Shown in pieces: positions 43,349 through 53,205 of a stretch of DNA of 64,000 nt. Numbering within the stretch: the stretch's first letter is position 1; every line of letters starts with the position of its first letter. The notes beneath the pieces are model-generated. The model was given only the letters and a program-made list of their open reading frames with translations. It was not told the DNA's origin and searched no databases. The translations under genes and the position numbers were made by a program. The stretch is from Microbacterium lacus (GTDB lineage: Bacteria > Actinomycetota > Actinomycetes > Actinomycetales > Microbacteriaceae), in NCBI RefSeq assembly GCF_002812805.1, contig NZ_NMUM01000023.1, positions 186,001-250,000 on the forward strand, read 5' to 3'.

Positions 43349-43472
43349 CGAGAGGGAGTATCCCGACAGCGCACATCCGTCATCACGGGTCCCGACGACG
43401 CGGCCCCGGGTGTGCGCCGCCCGGCACGATCCGGACGAGGGAGAGACTTTCGTCTTCGAACGACCCTCCCTC
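43349..43472 (+). ncRNA. yybP-ykoY manganese riboswitch with terminator switch
   Basis: Family landmarks seen: P1 stem CGAGAG (43349-43354) with CTTTCG (43447-43452), the conserved GGGAGTA after P1, a multi-hairpin middle, and GAGAC before the 3' strand of P1. A -10 box TATGCT lies at 43335-43340. CTCCCTC at 43466-43472 can pair with GAGGGAG at 43437-43443 (terminator form, followed by TTCTTT) or with the second GAGGGAG at 43352-43358 within P1, giving mutually exclusive structures. These RNAs sense Mn2+ and usually turn on exporters such as the TerC protein that follows. Confidence 0.8.
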
Positions 43473-43489
43473 TTCTTTGAAAGGCCCTC

Positions 43490-44578
43490 ATGGACCTGGA
43501 ACTTCCCCTGTGGTTCGAGATCGGCTCGCTCGTCGTGCTGACGCTGATCTTGGCCGCCGACCTGCTGCTGATCCTGAAGCGCCCGCACATCCCCTCGACG
43601 CGGGAGTCGACGCTCTGGGTCGTCTTCTACGTCACCCTCGCGCTGATCTTCGCGGGATTGATGTGGATCTTCGCGGGCGGTGAGTTCGCGGGGCAGTTCG
43701 TGGCCGGATGGCTGACGGAGTACAGCCTCTCGATCGACAACCTGTTCGTGTTCGTGCTGATCATGAGCCAGTTCGCGGTGCCGCGCCGGTACCAGCAGGA
43801 GGTGCTGATGGTGGGCATCATCATCGCGCTCGTGCTGCGCGGCGCGTTCATCCTCGTCGGCGCCGCCGTGATCGAGAATTTCAGCCCGATCTTCTACATC
43901 TTCGGCGCGTTCCTGGTGTGGACCGCGATTCGCCAGGCATTCCCGGGCGATCACGATGAAGAGGTCAAGCGCGAGAACTTCATCGTGCGGATGCTCCGCC
44001 GCACGATCGACATCAGCGACGAGTACGACGGCAAGAAGATCCGAACCGTGGTCAACGGCAAGAAGATCTGGACGCCCATGATCATCGTGTTCGCGGCGAT
44101 CGGTGTGACGGACCTGCTGTTCGCGATCGACTCGATCCCGGCGATCTTCGGCATCACGACGAGCCCCTTCATCGTGTTCACCGCCAACATCTTCGCCCTG
44201 ATGGGCCTGCGCCAGCTGTACTTCCTGCTCGGCGACCTGCTCGATCGCCTGCGCTACCTCCACTACGGCATCGCGTTCATCCTGGCGTTCATCGGTGTGA
44301 AGCTCGTGCTGCACGCCATGCACGTGAACGAACTGCCGTTCATCAACGGCGGTGAGCACATCGAGTGGGCTCCCGAGATCTCGACATGGACGTCGCTCGG
44401 TGTGATCGTGGCGTCTATGGTCGTCGCGACGGTCGCGAGCCTGATCGCTTCGTCCCGAGACCGTCGCGTCGCCGAGGCCAGCCTCGCGGCAACGCCAGAG
44501 GCGGCCGCTGCCGTCGTCGCGGATGAGAAGGGCACGCCGCCGACGGTCGAGCAGCCCCCGGCCCCCGACGCCCGCTGA
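43490..44578 (+). CDS. TerC-family membrane protein (Mn handling)
   Basis: 362 residues with about seven membrane helices. TerC motifs with acidic helix residues: SIDNLFVFVLIMSQFAVP near 85, GVTDLLFAIDSIPAIFGIT near 205 and RQLYFLLGDLLDRLRYLHYG near 243. Recent work links TerC/Alx proteins to Mn2+ export or metalation of secreted enzymes, which agrees with the upstream Mn riboswitch. The C-terminal ~45 residues are a cytosolic Ala-rich tail. GAAAGG precedes the ATG. Confidence 0.92.
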   Translation: MDLELPLWFEIGSLVVLTLILAADLLLILKRPHIPSTRESTLWVVFYVTLALIFAGLMWIFAGGEFAGQFVAGWLTEYSLSIDNLFVFVLIMSQFAVPRRYQQEVLMVGIIIALVLRGAFILVGAAVIENFSPIFYIFGAFLVWTAIRQAFPGDHDEEVKRENFIVRMLRRTIDISDEYDGKKIRTVVNGKKIWTPMIIVFAAIGVTDLLFAIDSIPAIFGITTSPFIVFTANIFALMGLRQLYFLLGDLLDRLRYLHYGIAFILAFIGVKLVLHAMHVNELPFINGGEHIEWAPEISTWTSLGVIVASMVVATVASLIASSRDRRVAEASLAATPEAAAAVVADEKGTPPTVEQPPAPDAR

Positions 44579-44625
44579 GAACCCCATGGCGGCGGTCGTG
44601 CGCCCGGGGTCGCCAGCCCGAAACA

Positions 44626-44685
44626 CCGAGAGGACGCAACATGCCGTGCGTGCGTCACGCCCCACGGCATGTTGCGTCCTCTCGG
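44626..44685. repeat. Palindromic extragenic element, copy A
   Basis: Perfect 23-base arms (core GAGAGGACGCAACATGCC, 44626-44648 and 44663-44685) around a 14-base loop, between converging terC and the AbiEi/DUF559-like gene. A second copy lies on the other side of that gene at 45716. Confidence 0.8.
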
Positions 44686-44719
44686 GAAGGTAGAGACGAG
44701 GCGCGCGCGCACCGCGCCA

Positions 44720-45613
44720 CTACTCGGGCCATCCGCGCGAACGAAGCGCGCGTGCCGCTCTTGCGGCAAGGTCGCCGTCGGTCATCGTCTTCGAGGCCCG
44801 GATGACGAGCCAACCGGCCTCGGCAAGGTCGTTGTAGCGTTCGAGATCGTGTGCCCATTGCCACGGATCGGCGCGGTGGTGGTCGCCCTCGTACTCGATG
44901 AGAACGCGCCACCGTCGATACAAGAGATCGCCGTGAACCGTCCGACGGCGCAGGACGATTTCGGCGTTCAGCTCAGGTTCCGGAAGCCCCGCGCGGACGA
45001 GGGCCAGCCGCGCGCGTGTCTCGCGCGGCGAGCGCGAGCCTGGCCGCACCAGTTCGAAGGCGCGCACGAGCGTTCGGTATCCGCGTAGACCCGCGCTCGC
45101 GTCCATCGCCTCGGACATCGCCGCATGAGTGGTCAGTGAGCGAGGTTGCCCGATCAGGCGATCACCGGCTTCGACGAGTTCATCCACGCTCAGTTGCGAC
45201 GCCAAGTCCGTCCATGTCCGCAGCGCTGATGTCACCCGAAGGCCGCCCGAGACGCGCTCGACGAGCGTTTCGCGGCGGGTGGCGTATCCGGCGACTCGGA
45301 TGCCGCGGGGCGCGCGACCGTCGACGGCCGTGACGTGCACTCGTGTGTCGTGCGACAACCGGGCGGGCAGGGGGATACCGAGCAGGCGAGCGGCAGTGAC
45401 ATGCGAGAAGACATGGTTGGCAGGCATCCGTGTCGCGTACGCGATGCAGTCGGAGTACCCACCCGCTTGTTGTGCGGGTCGACGCACGCCGTGGAACGGG
45501 GCCGCGAGATCCGTGCGGCGCAGCCGGTCGGCCAGGATTCCGCGCCCGACCGCATCGGCGACGGCAAAGGCGCGGTCGCGAAGCTCTGGGGGAAGTTCAC
45601 GTGGCTGAGGCAT
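44720..45613 (-). CDS. AbiEi/DUF559-like endonuclease-fold protein
   Basis: 297 residues. The N-terminal half resembles type IV toxin-antitoxin AbiEi-like proteins (RRTDLAAPFHGVRRPA, NHVFSHVTAARLLGIPLP, GIRVAGYATRRETLVERVSGGLRVTSALRTWTDLA). The C-terminal ~100 residues are a DUF559/Vsr-like restriction fold: PELNAEIVLRRRTVHGDLLYRRWRVLIEYEGDHHRADPWQWAHDLERYNDLAEAGW, with Glu and Asp in the expected EYEGDHH site. No AbiEii toxin partner is adjacent. Flanked on both sides by copies of one palindromic repeat. Start ATG 45613 lacks a clear ribosome site. Confidence 0.82.
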   Translation of the reverse strand: MPQPRELPPELRDRAFAVADAVGRGILADRLRRTDLAAPFHGVRRPAQQAGGYSDCIAYATRMPANHVFSHVTAARLLGIPLPARLSHDTRVHVTAVDGRAPRGIRVAGYATRRETLVERVSGGLRVTSALRTWTDLASQLSVDELVEAGDRLIGQPRSLTTHAAMSEAMDASAGLRGYRTLVRAFELVRPGSRSPRETRARLALVRAGLPEPELNAEIVLRRRTVHGDLLYRRWRVLIEYEGDHHRADPWQWAHDLERYNDLAEAGWLVIRASKTMTDGDLAARAARALRSRGWPE

Positions 45614-45715
45614 CAGCGCATCATCGTCACGGGAGTGTGGCCCCGCGTGTCCTCCGGCCCATTTCAGTGAGGCCGGACTCGACGGGGCACCGGGGGAGGA
45701 GCGGCCATCTGTGCA

Positions 45716-45775
45716 CCGAGAGGACGCAACATGCCGTAGGCGGAGGACACCGCACGGCATGTTGCGTCCACTCGC
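45716..45775. repeat. Palindromic extragenic element, copy B
   Basis: Same sequence as copy A at 44626 with one mismatch near the right end (CCACTCG for CCTCTCG). Together the two bracket the AbiEi/DUF559-like gene. Confidence 0.78.
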
Positions 45776-45855
45776 GCCATCCCGAGGCGTGCTGACGCGC
45801 CGCCCCGGTGCCGGCGCGCGCTGCCCGGCGACGGCGGGGGAGCGCCGCGCGGTGG

Positions 45856-45946
45856 TAGCCTGGCCGGATGCTGATCGCTCGCCTTCTCCTTAGTGGCCGC
45901 GACGAGTCCTAGTCCCAGGCCTCACTCGTCGCGGAGTCTGTCGCGG
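45856..45946 (+). promoter_or_regulatory. Leucine attenuator region before leuC
   Basis: TAGCCT (-10, 45856-45861) then six bases and the leader ATG. CCGCGACGAGT (45897-45907) pairs perfectly with ACTCGTCGCGG (45924-45934); the last seven bases GTCGCGG recur at 45940-45946, giving an alternative pairing partner. A ribosome stalled at the leader leucine codons would mask the left strand. Whether control is at transcription or translation is not clear, since no T run is seen. Confidence 0.65.
45868..45912 (+). CDS. Leucine-rich leader peptide of leuCD
   Basis: 14 residues, [14 protein letters not shown], with leucine at 2, 6, 7 and 8 (codons CTG, CTT, CTC, CTT). It is leaderless (start codon six bases after the -10 box) and lies 68 bases before leuC. 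Size, leucine content and position before a leucine biosynthesis operon match actinobacterial attenuator peptides predicted for branched-chain genes. Confidence 0.75.
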   Translation: MLIARLLLSGRDES

Positions 45947-45980
45947 GCTTGATCCACCCTCACAGGAGAGAACGACTGAT

Positions 45981-47537
<1,557 letters not shown>

Positions 47538-47538
47538 C

Positions 47539-48150
47539 ATGGACAAGTTCGCTACCCACACCGGTATTGCGGCGCCGCTGCGGCGTTCCGCGGTCGACAC
47601 CGATCAGATCATCCCGGCCGTCTATCTCAAGCGCGTCACCAAGACCGGCTTTGAGGACGCACTGTTCGCGTCATGGCGTCAGGACCCCGAGTTCGTGCTC
47701 AACCAGCCCGCGTATCAGGGAGCATCCGTCCTCGTCGCAGGACCCGACTTCGGTACGGGGTCAAGTCGCGAGCACGCCGTCTGGGCGCTCCGCGATTTCG
47801 GCTTCAAGGTCGTTCTGAGCCCCCGCTTCGCGGACATCTTCCGCGGCAACGCAGGAAAGCAAGGCCTACTCACAGGTGTGGTCCCCGAGGCCGAGATCGA
47901 GCGCATCTGGGCGCTCATCGAGGCAAACCCCGGCGTGCAGATGACGGTCGATCTGGAGGCGCGCGAGGTCGCTATCGCTGATATCCGGGTCCCGTTCGAG
48001 ATCGATGATTACACTAGGTGGCGTCTCTTGGAGGGACTCGACGACATCGGGCTGACCCTCCGGAACGAAGACAAGATCGCCGCCTACGAAGCGCGACGCG
48101 AACCCTGGAGGCCACGCACTTTACCGGTGCCGCCGCTTCCCGCACAGTAA
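47539..48150 (+). CDS. leuD: 3-isopropylmalate dehydratase small subunit
   Basis: 203 residues. Swivel domain of Leu[34 protein letters not shown] and the active-site loop [34 protein letters not shown]. It directly follows leuC (one-base gap) and the murA start is 11 bases after its stop. Confidence 0.97.
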   Translation: MDKFATHTGIAAPLRRSAVDTDQIIPAVYLKRVTKTGFEDALFASWRQDPEFVLNQPAYQGASVLVAGPDFGTGSSREHAVWALRDFGFKVVLSPRFADIFRGNAGKQGLLTGVVPEAEIERIWALIEANPGVQMTVDLEAREVAIADIRVPFEIDDYTRWRLLEGLDDIGLTLRNEDKIAAYEARREPWRPRTLPVPPLPAQ

Positions 48151-48161
48151 GGCTGCACCGC

Positions 48162-49544
48162 ATGACGACACTCCTGAACGACACCGCGGGCAACAAGAAG
48201 TCGGGGCCAGGACGGAGCGCGAAAGTGAGTGCAGAGGTTCTGGCGATCCGGGGTGGCCGGCCGCTGCGGGGAACGATCGAGGTCAAGGGCGCGAAGAATC
48301 TCGTCACCAAGGCGATGGTGGCGGCGCTCCTCGGCGAGACCCCCAGCATCCTGCGTGATGTGCCCGAACTGAGTGACGTCGCGGTTGTTCGCTCGTTGCT
48401 CGAGGTGCACGGCGTCACGGTCATGGACGGCGATGAACCGGGCAGCCTCGTGCTCGACCCGAGCGGCGCCGCCTCGGCGCACTTCGAAGAGATCGACGCG
48501 CATGCGGGAGCCTCGCGCATCCCGATCCTGTTCTGTGGTCCTCTGCTGCATCTGCTGGGCGAGGCGCTGATTCCGGATCTCGGTGGATGTCGCATCGGTG
48601 ACCGTCCGATCAACTTCCACATGGACGCGCTTCGCGCATTCGGTGCCATCGTCGACAAGAGCTACGAGGGCATCCGCATCACGGCGCCGAACGGCCTGCA
48701 CGGCGCGAACATCGAGCTGCCGTACCCGAGCGTCGGGGCGACGGAGCAGGTGCTGCTGACGGCCGTCAAGGCGAAGGGCATCACCGAGCTGAAGAACGCG
48801 GCCATCGAGCCCGAGATCATGGACCTGATCGCGGTGCTGCAGAAGATGGGCGCGATCATCTCGTACGAGCCGAACCGCGTCATCTTGATCGAGGGTGTCG
48901 AGACTCTGCGCGGCTACGACCACCGCTCCATCTTCGACCGCAATGAGGCCGTCTCGTGGGCCTGCGCGGCTCTCGCGACAGATGGCGAGATCTTCGTCGC
49001 GGGCGCGAAGCAACAGGACCTGCTCACGTTCCTCAACGTGTTCCGGAAGGCCGGCGGATGGTTCGACATCCGCGAAGACGGCATTCTGTTCCGTCGTGAC
49101 GGATCGATCAAGCCGGTCATCGTCGAGACGGATGTGCACCCCGGCTACATGACCGACTGGCAGCAGCCCCTCATCGTCGCGCTGACCCAGGCCGAGGGCG
49201 AGTCGACCGTGCACGAGACGGTGTACGAGAACCGCCTCGGATTCACCCAGGCTCTGGTCAAGATGGGCGCCGACATCGTCGTTCACCCGCACGGGCTCGA
49301 GGGGGGCGAGCGCCGCGTCCCGCGTCGTGCGCTCGAGCAGGCCGCAGTCATCAACGGTCCGACGCCGTTGACCGGTGCCGACATCGAGGTGCCCGACCTG
49401 CGCGGAGGCTTCTCGTACGTCGTGGCGGCTCTCGCAGCCCAGGGCGAGTCCCGCGTGTCCGGAGTCGGCATCATCAGCCGGGGTTACGAAAAGTTCTTCG
49501 ACAAGCTCACCGCGCTCGGCGCCGACTTCGACATCGTCGGGTGA
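48162..49544 (+). CDS. murA: UDP-GlcNAc 1-carboxyvinyltransferase
   Basis: 460 residues. Catalytic Cys143 in GGCRIGDRPI and the KGAKN motif (Lys45-Asn46, equal to Lys22-Asn23 of E. coli MurA) are in place, so PEP transfer to UDP-GlcNAc, the first committed step of peptidoglycan synthesis, is expected; a Cys here predicts fosfomycin sensitivity in principle. A 24-residue Gly/Lys/Ser extension precedes the fold; GTG 48225 would remove it. Follows leuD directly. Confidence 0.94.
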   Translation: MTTLLNDTAGNKKSGPGRSAKVSAEVLAIRGGRPLRGTIEVKGAKNLVTKAMVAALLGETPSILRDVPELSDVAVVRSLLEVHGVTVMDGDEPGSLVLDPSGAASAHFEEIDAHAGASRIPILFCGPLLHLLGEALIPDLGGCRIGDRPINFHMDALRAFGAIVDKSYEGIRITAPNGLHGANIELPYPSVGATEQVLLTAVKAKGITELKNAAIEPEIMDLIAVLQKMGAIISYEPNRVILIEGVETLRGYDHRSIFDRNEAVSWACAALATDGEIFVAGAKQQDLLTFLNVFRKAGGWFDIREDGILFRRDGSIKPVIVETDVHPGYMTDWQQPLIVALTQAEGESTVHETVYENRLGFTQALVKMGADIVVHPHGLEGGERRVPRRALEQAAVINGPTPLTGADIEVPDLRGGFSYVVAALAAQGESRVSGVGIISRGYEKFFDKLTALGADFDIVG

Positions 49545-49548
49545 CCCG

Positions 49549-50313
49549 GTGACCCGGACCCGCCCGCGATCAAGCGAAAAGACACGACCGAGCGTCTTCT
49601 GGTTGCTCGGCGGCATCGTCGAACCGTTCACCAAGTACTTCGCCCGCATCCGCATCCACGGTGCCGAGAAGATCCCCACCGAGGGGGCGTTCATTCTCGC
49701 CCCGAACCACTACAGCGAATTCGACCCGCTCATCGTCTCGGTAACGGTGTGGGACATCGGCCGCGCGCCGCGGTTCCTCGTCAAGGAGAGTCTGTTCCGT
49801 GTGCCGGTGCTCGGGTGGGCGCTGAAGGCGACCGGCATGGTGCCGGTCTCGCGCGACTCCAGCTCGTCGTCGGCGAAGTCGACGCTGTCGGGCGCCGAGC
49901 ACCTCGCAACGACCGGCAGCAGCATCATCGTCTACCCCGAGGGCACGCTCACGCGCGATCCTGACCTGTGGCCCATGCGCGGCAAGACCGGCGCCGTGCG
50001 GCTCGCTTTTGAATCCGGTGTTCCCCTGATTCCCGTTGCCCACTGGGGAGCGCAAGAGATCATGCCGAGGTACGGCGGCAAGCTCCGGTTCTGGCCTCCG
50101 CGGAAGCCGGTCGATTTCTTGGTCGGCGACCCCCTCGACCTGTCCGACTTCGACGGGCGCCACCATCAGCCCGGCGCCCTGGTCGAGGCGACCGAGCGTC
50201 TCATGAACGCGATCGCCGCGCTGCTGGAAGAGCTGCGGGACGAGAAGGCGCCGCCCGTTCGCTGGAACCCGGCCACGCACGCGCAGAAAGAGACGGGTCG
50301 CTTTGAGTCGTAA
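49549..50313 (+). CDS. 1-acyl-sn-glycerol-3-phosphate acyltransferase family
   Basis: 254 residues. HX4D motif PNHYSEFDPL near 50 and the YPEGTLTRDPD glycerolipid-acyltransferase motif near 130 are intact. It probably acylates lysophosphatidic acid at the membrane, in line with gpsA just downstream, which supplies glycerol-3-phosphate. The start GTG 49549 is four bases after the murA stop; gpsA starts inside its last 11 bases. Confidence 0.9.
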   Translation: MTRTRPRSSEKTRPSVFWLLGGIVEPFTKYFARIRIHGAEKIPTEGAFILAPNHYSEFDPLIVSVTVWDIGRAPRFLVKESLFRVPVLGWALKATGMVPVSRDSSSSSAKSTLSGAEHLATTGSSIIVYPEGTLTRDPDLWPMRGKTGAVRLAFESGVPLIPVAHWGAQEIMPRYGGKLRFWPPRKPVDFLVGDPLDLSDFDGRHHQPGALVEATERLMNAIAALLEELRDEKAPPVRWNPATHAQKETGRFES

Positions 50314-51430
50314 AGCTCCGGATGGTCCGAAGGTCGCCGTCATCGGCGCCGGCAGCTGGGGCACGACCTTCGGCAAGATTCTCGCCGACGGTGGTGCCGC
50401 GGTCACGATGTGGGCCCGTCGCCCCGAACTGGCGCACGAAATCGCCGAAGGCAAGCGCAACAGCGAGTATCTGCCGGGCGTCAACCTGCCCCGGTCGATG
50501 ACGGCGACGGCGCACCTCTCCGAAGCCCTCGACGGTGCCACGCAGATCTACCTCTCGGTACCGAGCCAGGCCCTCCGCGAGAGCCTCAAAGCCGTCCGCC
50601 CCCTGGTCGCCGACAACGACGCCCTGCTCATCAGCCTGATGAAGGGCGTCGAGCGGCGCTCGGGCATGCGCATGAGCCAGGTCATCGAGCAGGAGCTCGC
50701 CTGCGATCCAGCGCGCATCGCCGTGGCATCCGGCCCGAACCTGGCGCTCGAGATCGCGCGAGAGCAGCCCACCGCGGCGGTCATCTCGTCGACGAGCCAA
50801 GAGACCGCGGACGCCGTCGCACGTCGAGCGCGGAACGCCTATTTCCGCTCGTTCGTGAACACGGATGTCATCGGCACCGAGTTCGGCGGCGTGCTGAAGA
50901 ACCTGATCGCGGTCGCGATCGGCATCGTCGACGGCGTCGGCTACGGCGAGAACACGAAGGCGTCGATCATCACGCGCGGACTCGTCGAGATGACGGACTT
51001 CGCGGTGGCCTACGGCGCGCAGCCCGAAACTCTGCAGGGTCTCGCGGGGCTCGGCGACCTGATCGCGACGTGCCAGTCGCCGCTCTCGCGCAACAACACG
51101 GCGGGCCGACTGCTCGGTCAGGGATACTCGTTCCAGGATGTCGTGAAGCAGATGCAGCAGACGGCCGAGGGACTCGCATCCGTCGCACCCGTGCTGCAGC
51201 TGGCGAAAGAGGTCGGCGTCGAGATGCCGATCGTCGAGCAGGTCAAGCGCGTGCTGGATGGCACGATGAAGCCGCAGCAGATCGCCCCACACCTGACCAC
51301 CGACGATGACACCCCCCGGGGCGAGAGGACGCAGAATGCACAAACGGGCGGTGGCGGTGCTCTTTGGCGGTCGCTCCAGCGAGCACTCGATCAGCTCCGC
51401 AACGGCGGGCGGGGTGCTGCGGGCGATTGA
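50303..51430 (+). CDS. gpsA: NAD(P)H-dependent glycerol-3-phosphate dehydrogenase
   Basis: 375 residues, about 35 longer than typical GpsA. VIGAGSWGTTFGKILADGG (cofactor), MKGVERRSG, SGPNLALEIA and the catalytic-lysine region EFGGVLKNLIAVAIGIVDG are visible. It makes sn-glycerol-3-phosphate for lipids. It begins with TTG 50303. The extra C-terminal tail (low-complexity Gly/Arg) extends 95 bases into ddl, a real overlap unless the last ~35 codons are a frameshift artefact. Confidence 0.93.
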   Translation: MSRKAPDGPKVAVIGAGSWGTTFGKILADGGAAVTMWARRPELAHEIAEGKRNSEYLPGVNLPRSMTATAHLSEALDGATQIYLSVPSQALRESLKAVRPLVADNDALLISLMKGVERRSGMRMSQVIEQELACDPARIAVASGPNLALEIAREQPTAAVISSTSQETADAVARRARNAYFRSFVNTDVIGTEFGGVLKNLIAVAIGIVDGVGYGENTKASIITRGLVEMTDFAVAYGAQPETLQGLAGLGDLIATCQSPLSRNNTAGRLLGQGYSFQDVVKQMQQTAEGLASVAPVLQLAKEVGVEMPIVEQVKRVLDGTMKPQQIAPHLTTDDDTPRGERTQNAQTGGGGALWRSLQRALDQLRNGGRGAAGD

Positions 51431-52424
51431 TCGCGAGCGGTATCGGGTAATCCCGATCGGCATCACCCGCGCGGGGGTCTTCGTGCTCGAAGACGACGAT
51501 CCCGACAAGTTCGCCCTCGATGCCGAGAAACTGCCGGAGGTCGACGATAACGGCACCCGCATCGTCTGGCCCGAGGGCGGCGCTGCGCGTGAACTGCGCG
51601 TGCGCCGCGCCGACGGAACGGTGGATGATCTCGGTGCCATCGACGTCGTCTTGCCGATCCTGCACGGCCTGCACGGCGAGGACGGCACGATCCAGGGGTT
51701 CCTCGACACCCTCCAGCTGCCCTATGCCGGTGGCGGGGTGCTCGATTCTGCGCTGTGCATGGACAAGCACTTCATGAAGATCGCGCTGCAGGCCGAGGGC
51801 GTGCCGGTCGCTCCCTGGGTGACCGTGCGGCGCGCACTCTGGGACAGCGACGCCGAGGGTGTGCGGACGGATGCCGCGGCACTCGGAGAAATCCTGTTCG
51901 TCAAGCCGGCTCGTGCCGGGTCAAGCGTCGGTGTCTCGAAGGTGCATCACCTGGGCGAACTCGATGACGCCCTCGCCCTGGCCTTCGCCGAGGACGACAA
52001 GGTGTTGATCGAATCGGCGCTCGTCGGGCGCGAGATCGAGGTCGCCGTGCTGGAGGGACGTGGGGGAGCACCCGCCCGGGCCTCGCTACCCGGTGAGGTC
52101 GTGCTGACGACTCGCGAGTTCTACGACTTCGAGGGCAAGTACCTCGGCGGCGACGGCGTGGACGTGCGTTGCCCGGCCGATCTGGAGGCATCCGAGATCG
52201 AGGCGATCCAGGCGCTCGGCGCGCGAGCCTTCGAGGCTGTGGACGGGCGCGGACTCGCCCGCGTGGACTTCTTCCTGACCGATGACGGGCTCGTCGTGAA
52301 CGAACTCAACACGATGCCGGGGTTCACCCCGATCTCGATGTTTCCGAAGTGCTGGATCGCATCCGGCATGTCGTACGCCGAGCTCATCACCGAACTGATC
52401 GACACGGCCCTCGAGCGCGCCTGA
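51336..52424 (+). CDS. ddl: D-alanine-D-alanine ligase
   Basis: 362 residues. AVLFGGRSSEHSISSATAGGVLRAI (N-lobe), VLPILHGLHGEDGTIQGFL, ATP-grasp VKPARAGSSVGVSK and Mg-binding ARVDFFLTDDGLVVNELNTMPGFTPISMFPK are intact. It makes D-Ala-D-Ala for peptidoglycan. The start is ATG 51336 with GAGAGGA upstream, inside the gpsA reading frame; an earlier ATG at 51306 would add ten unsupported residues. Confidence 0.95.
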   Translation: MHKRAVAVLFGGRSSEHSISSATAGGVLRAIDRERYRVIPIGITRAGVFVLEDDDPDKFALDAEKLPEVDDNGTRIVWPEGGAARELRVRRADGTVDDLGAIDVVLPILHGLHGEDGTIQGFLDTLQLPYAGGGVLDSALCMDKHFMKIALQAEGVPVAPWVTVRRALWDSDAEGVRTDAAALGEILFVKPARAGSSVGVSKVHHLGELDDALALAFAEDDKVLIESALVGREIEVAVLEGRGGAPARASLPGEVVLTTREFYDFEGKYLGGDGVDVRCPADLEASEIEAIQALGARAFEAVDGRGLARVDFFLTDDGLVVNELNTMPGFTPISMFPKCWIASGMSYAELITELIDTALERA

Positions 52425-52442
52425 CGGGCGTCTGTTCGGCTT

Positions 52443-52919
52443 TTAGGGCACAGGGACGTCGGTGCAGGCCCCGTCGATGGGTAGCCGTCCGACCGACGAG
52501 GCGAGCGCCTCGAGCACGACGGCACTCGATACGCCCGTGTCGACGTTCGTGTCGAGATAGAGCTCGACCGCCGGCGTCCGCCCGAACGTGGTCACACGGA
52601 AGCGGAACTCACCGAGGTCCTCGATGATCCAGTCGACACCATCGACCGTGCTGCACGGGAGCGTCGTCGGTCCGGGCGGCTCGATGCCGCACGTCAGCAG
52701 CACAGCGGCCGGGTCACCCCACGCGCCGGTGGCCTGGGCATCCGTCTGACGCCGCTCTTTGCCGTCGAGCGTTGCGGGCAGCCGCACCGAGACCTCGGCG
52801 CAGAGCGGATCGTTCGCGCTCGGAGCGGGCTGCATGGCCACGGGTGCGGTGCAGCCGCTCAGCACGCCCGCCGACACGAGCACTGCCGCCGAGAGGACGA
52901 GCAGGCGACGCGGGGGCAT
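52443..52919 (-). CDS. DUF3515 lipoprotein
   Basis: 158 residues. Signal with lipobox LSGC (Cys23), then the DUF3515 domain (APSANDPLCAEVSVRLPATLDGKERRQTDAQATGAWGDPAAVLLTCGIEPPGPTTLPCSTVDGVDWI). It faces the cell exterior; conserved next to ddl and thiL in related actinobacteria, with unknown role. Converges with ddl, 18 bases apart. Confidence 0.9.
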   Translation of the reverse strand: MPPRRLLVLSAAVLVSAGVLSGCTAPVAMQPAPSANDPLCAEVSVRLPATLDGKERRQTDAQATGAWGDPAAVLLTCGIEPPGPTTLPCSTVDGVDWIIEDLGEFRFRVTTFGRTPAVELYLDTNVDTGVSSAVVLEALASSVGRLPIDGACTDVPVP

Positions 52920-52991
52920 CCCTCCAGCCTACCCAGGCCGTGTCGGTCGGGCCCGCGGCGGGCCATGCGCGGCCGGTGCTTCCACCTCAGC

Positions 52992-53090
52992 GTTCACAAT
53001 TCAGTCTCCACGGACGAGCCGCAGCCCTGGGCCCCCGGTGGTTCCGGCTGTGCGCCGGGCTGCTGCCCGCGGCGAGACTGAATTGTGAAC
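52992..53090. repeat. 99-bp inverted-repeat element (copy 2)
   Basis: Perfect 16-base ends GTTCACAATTCAGTCT and complement; 67-base interior with its own GCAGCCC/GGGCTGC stem. Same ends and interior length as 25634-25731. Lies between the divergent DUF3515 and thiL genes. Confidence 0.8.
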
Positions 53091-53205
53091 GGACTACCGT
53101 GGGTAGAGGTCGGCGAAACCGCGCGTTCGGTGGCAGGCGCGGCTGGTGGCCGGCACCGTCGGAGCAGGCAAAGTCTGTCTCAGACGGCATACAGAGGAGA
53201 CGTGG

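Noticed and set aside
44720..45613. Complete AbiE-type toxin-antitoxin system
   Set aside because: No AbiEii-like nucleotidyltransferase is adjacent; the C-terminal domain is DUF559-like instead.
50303..51430. Sequencing frameshift at the end of gpsA as certain
   Set aside because: The overlap is unusual, but the ddl frame and ribosome site are intact and no second frame continues a GpsA-like tail, so I report overlap rather than error.
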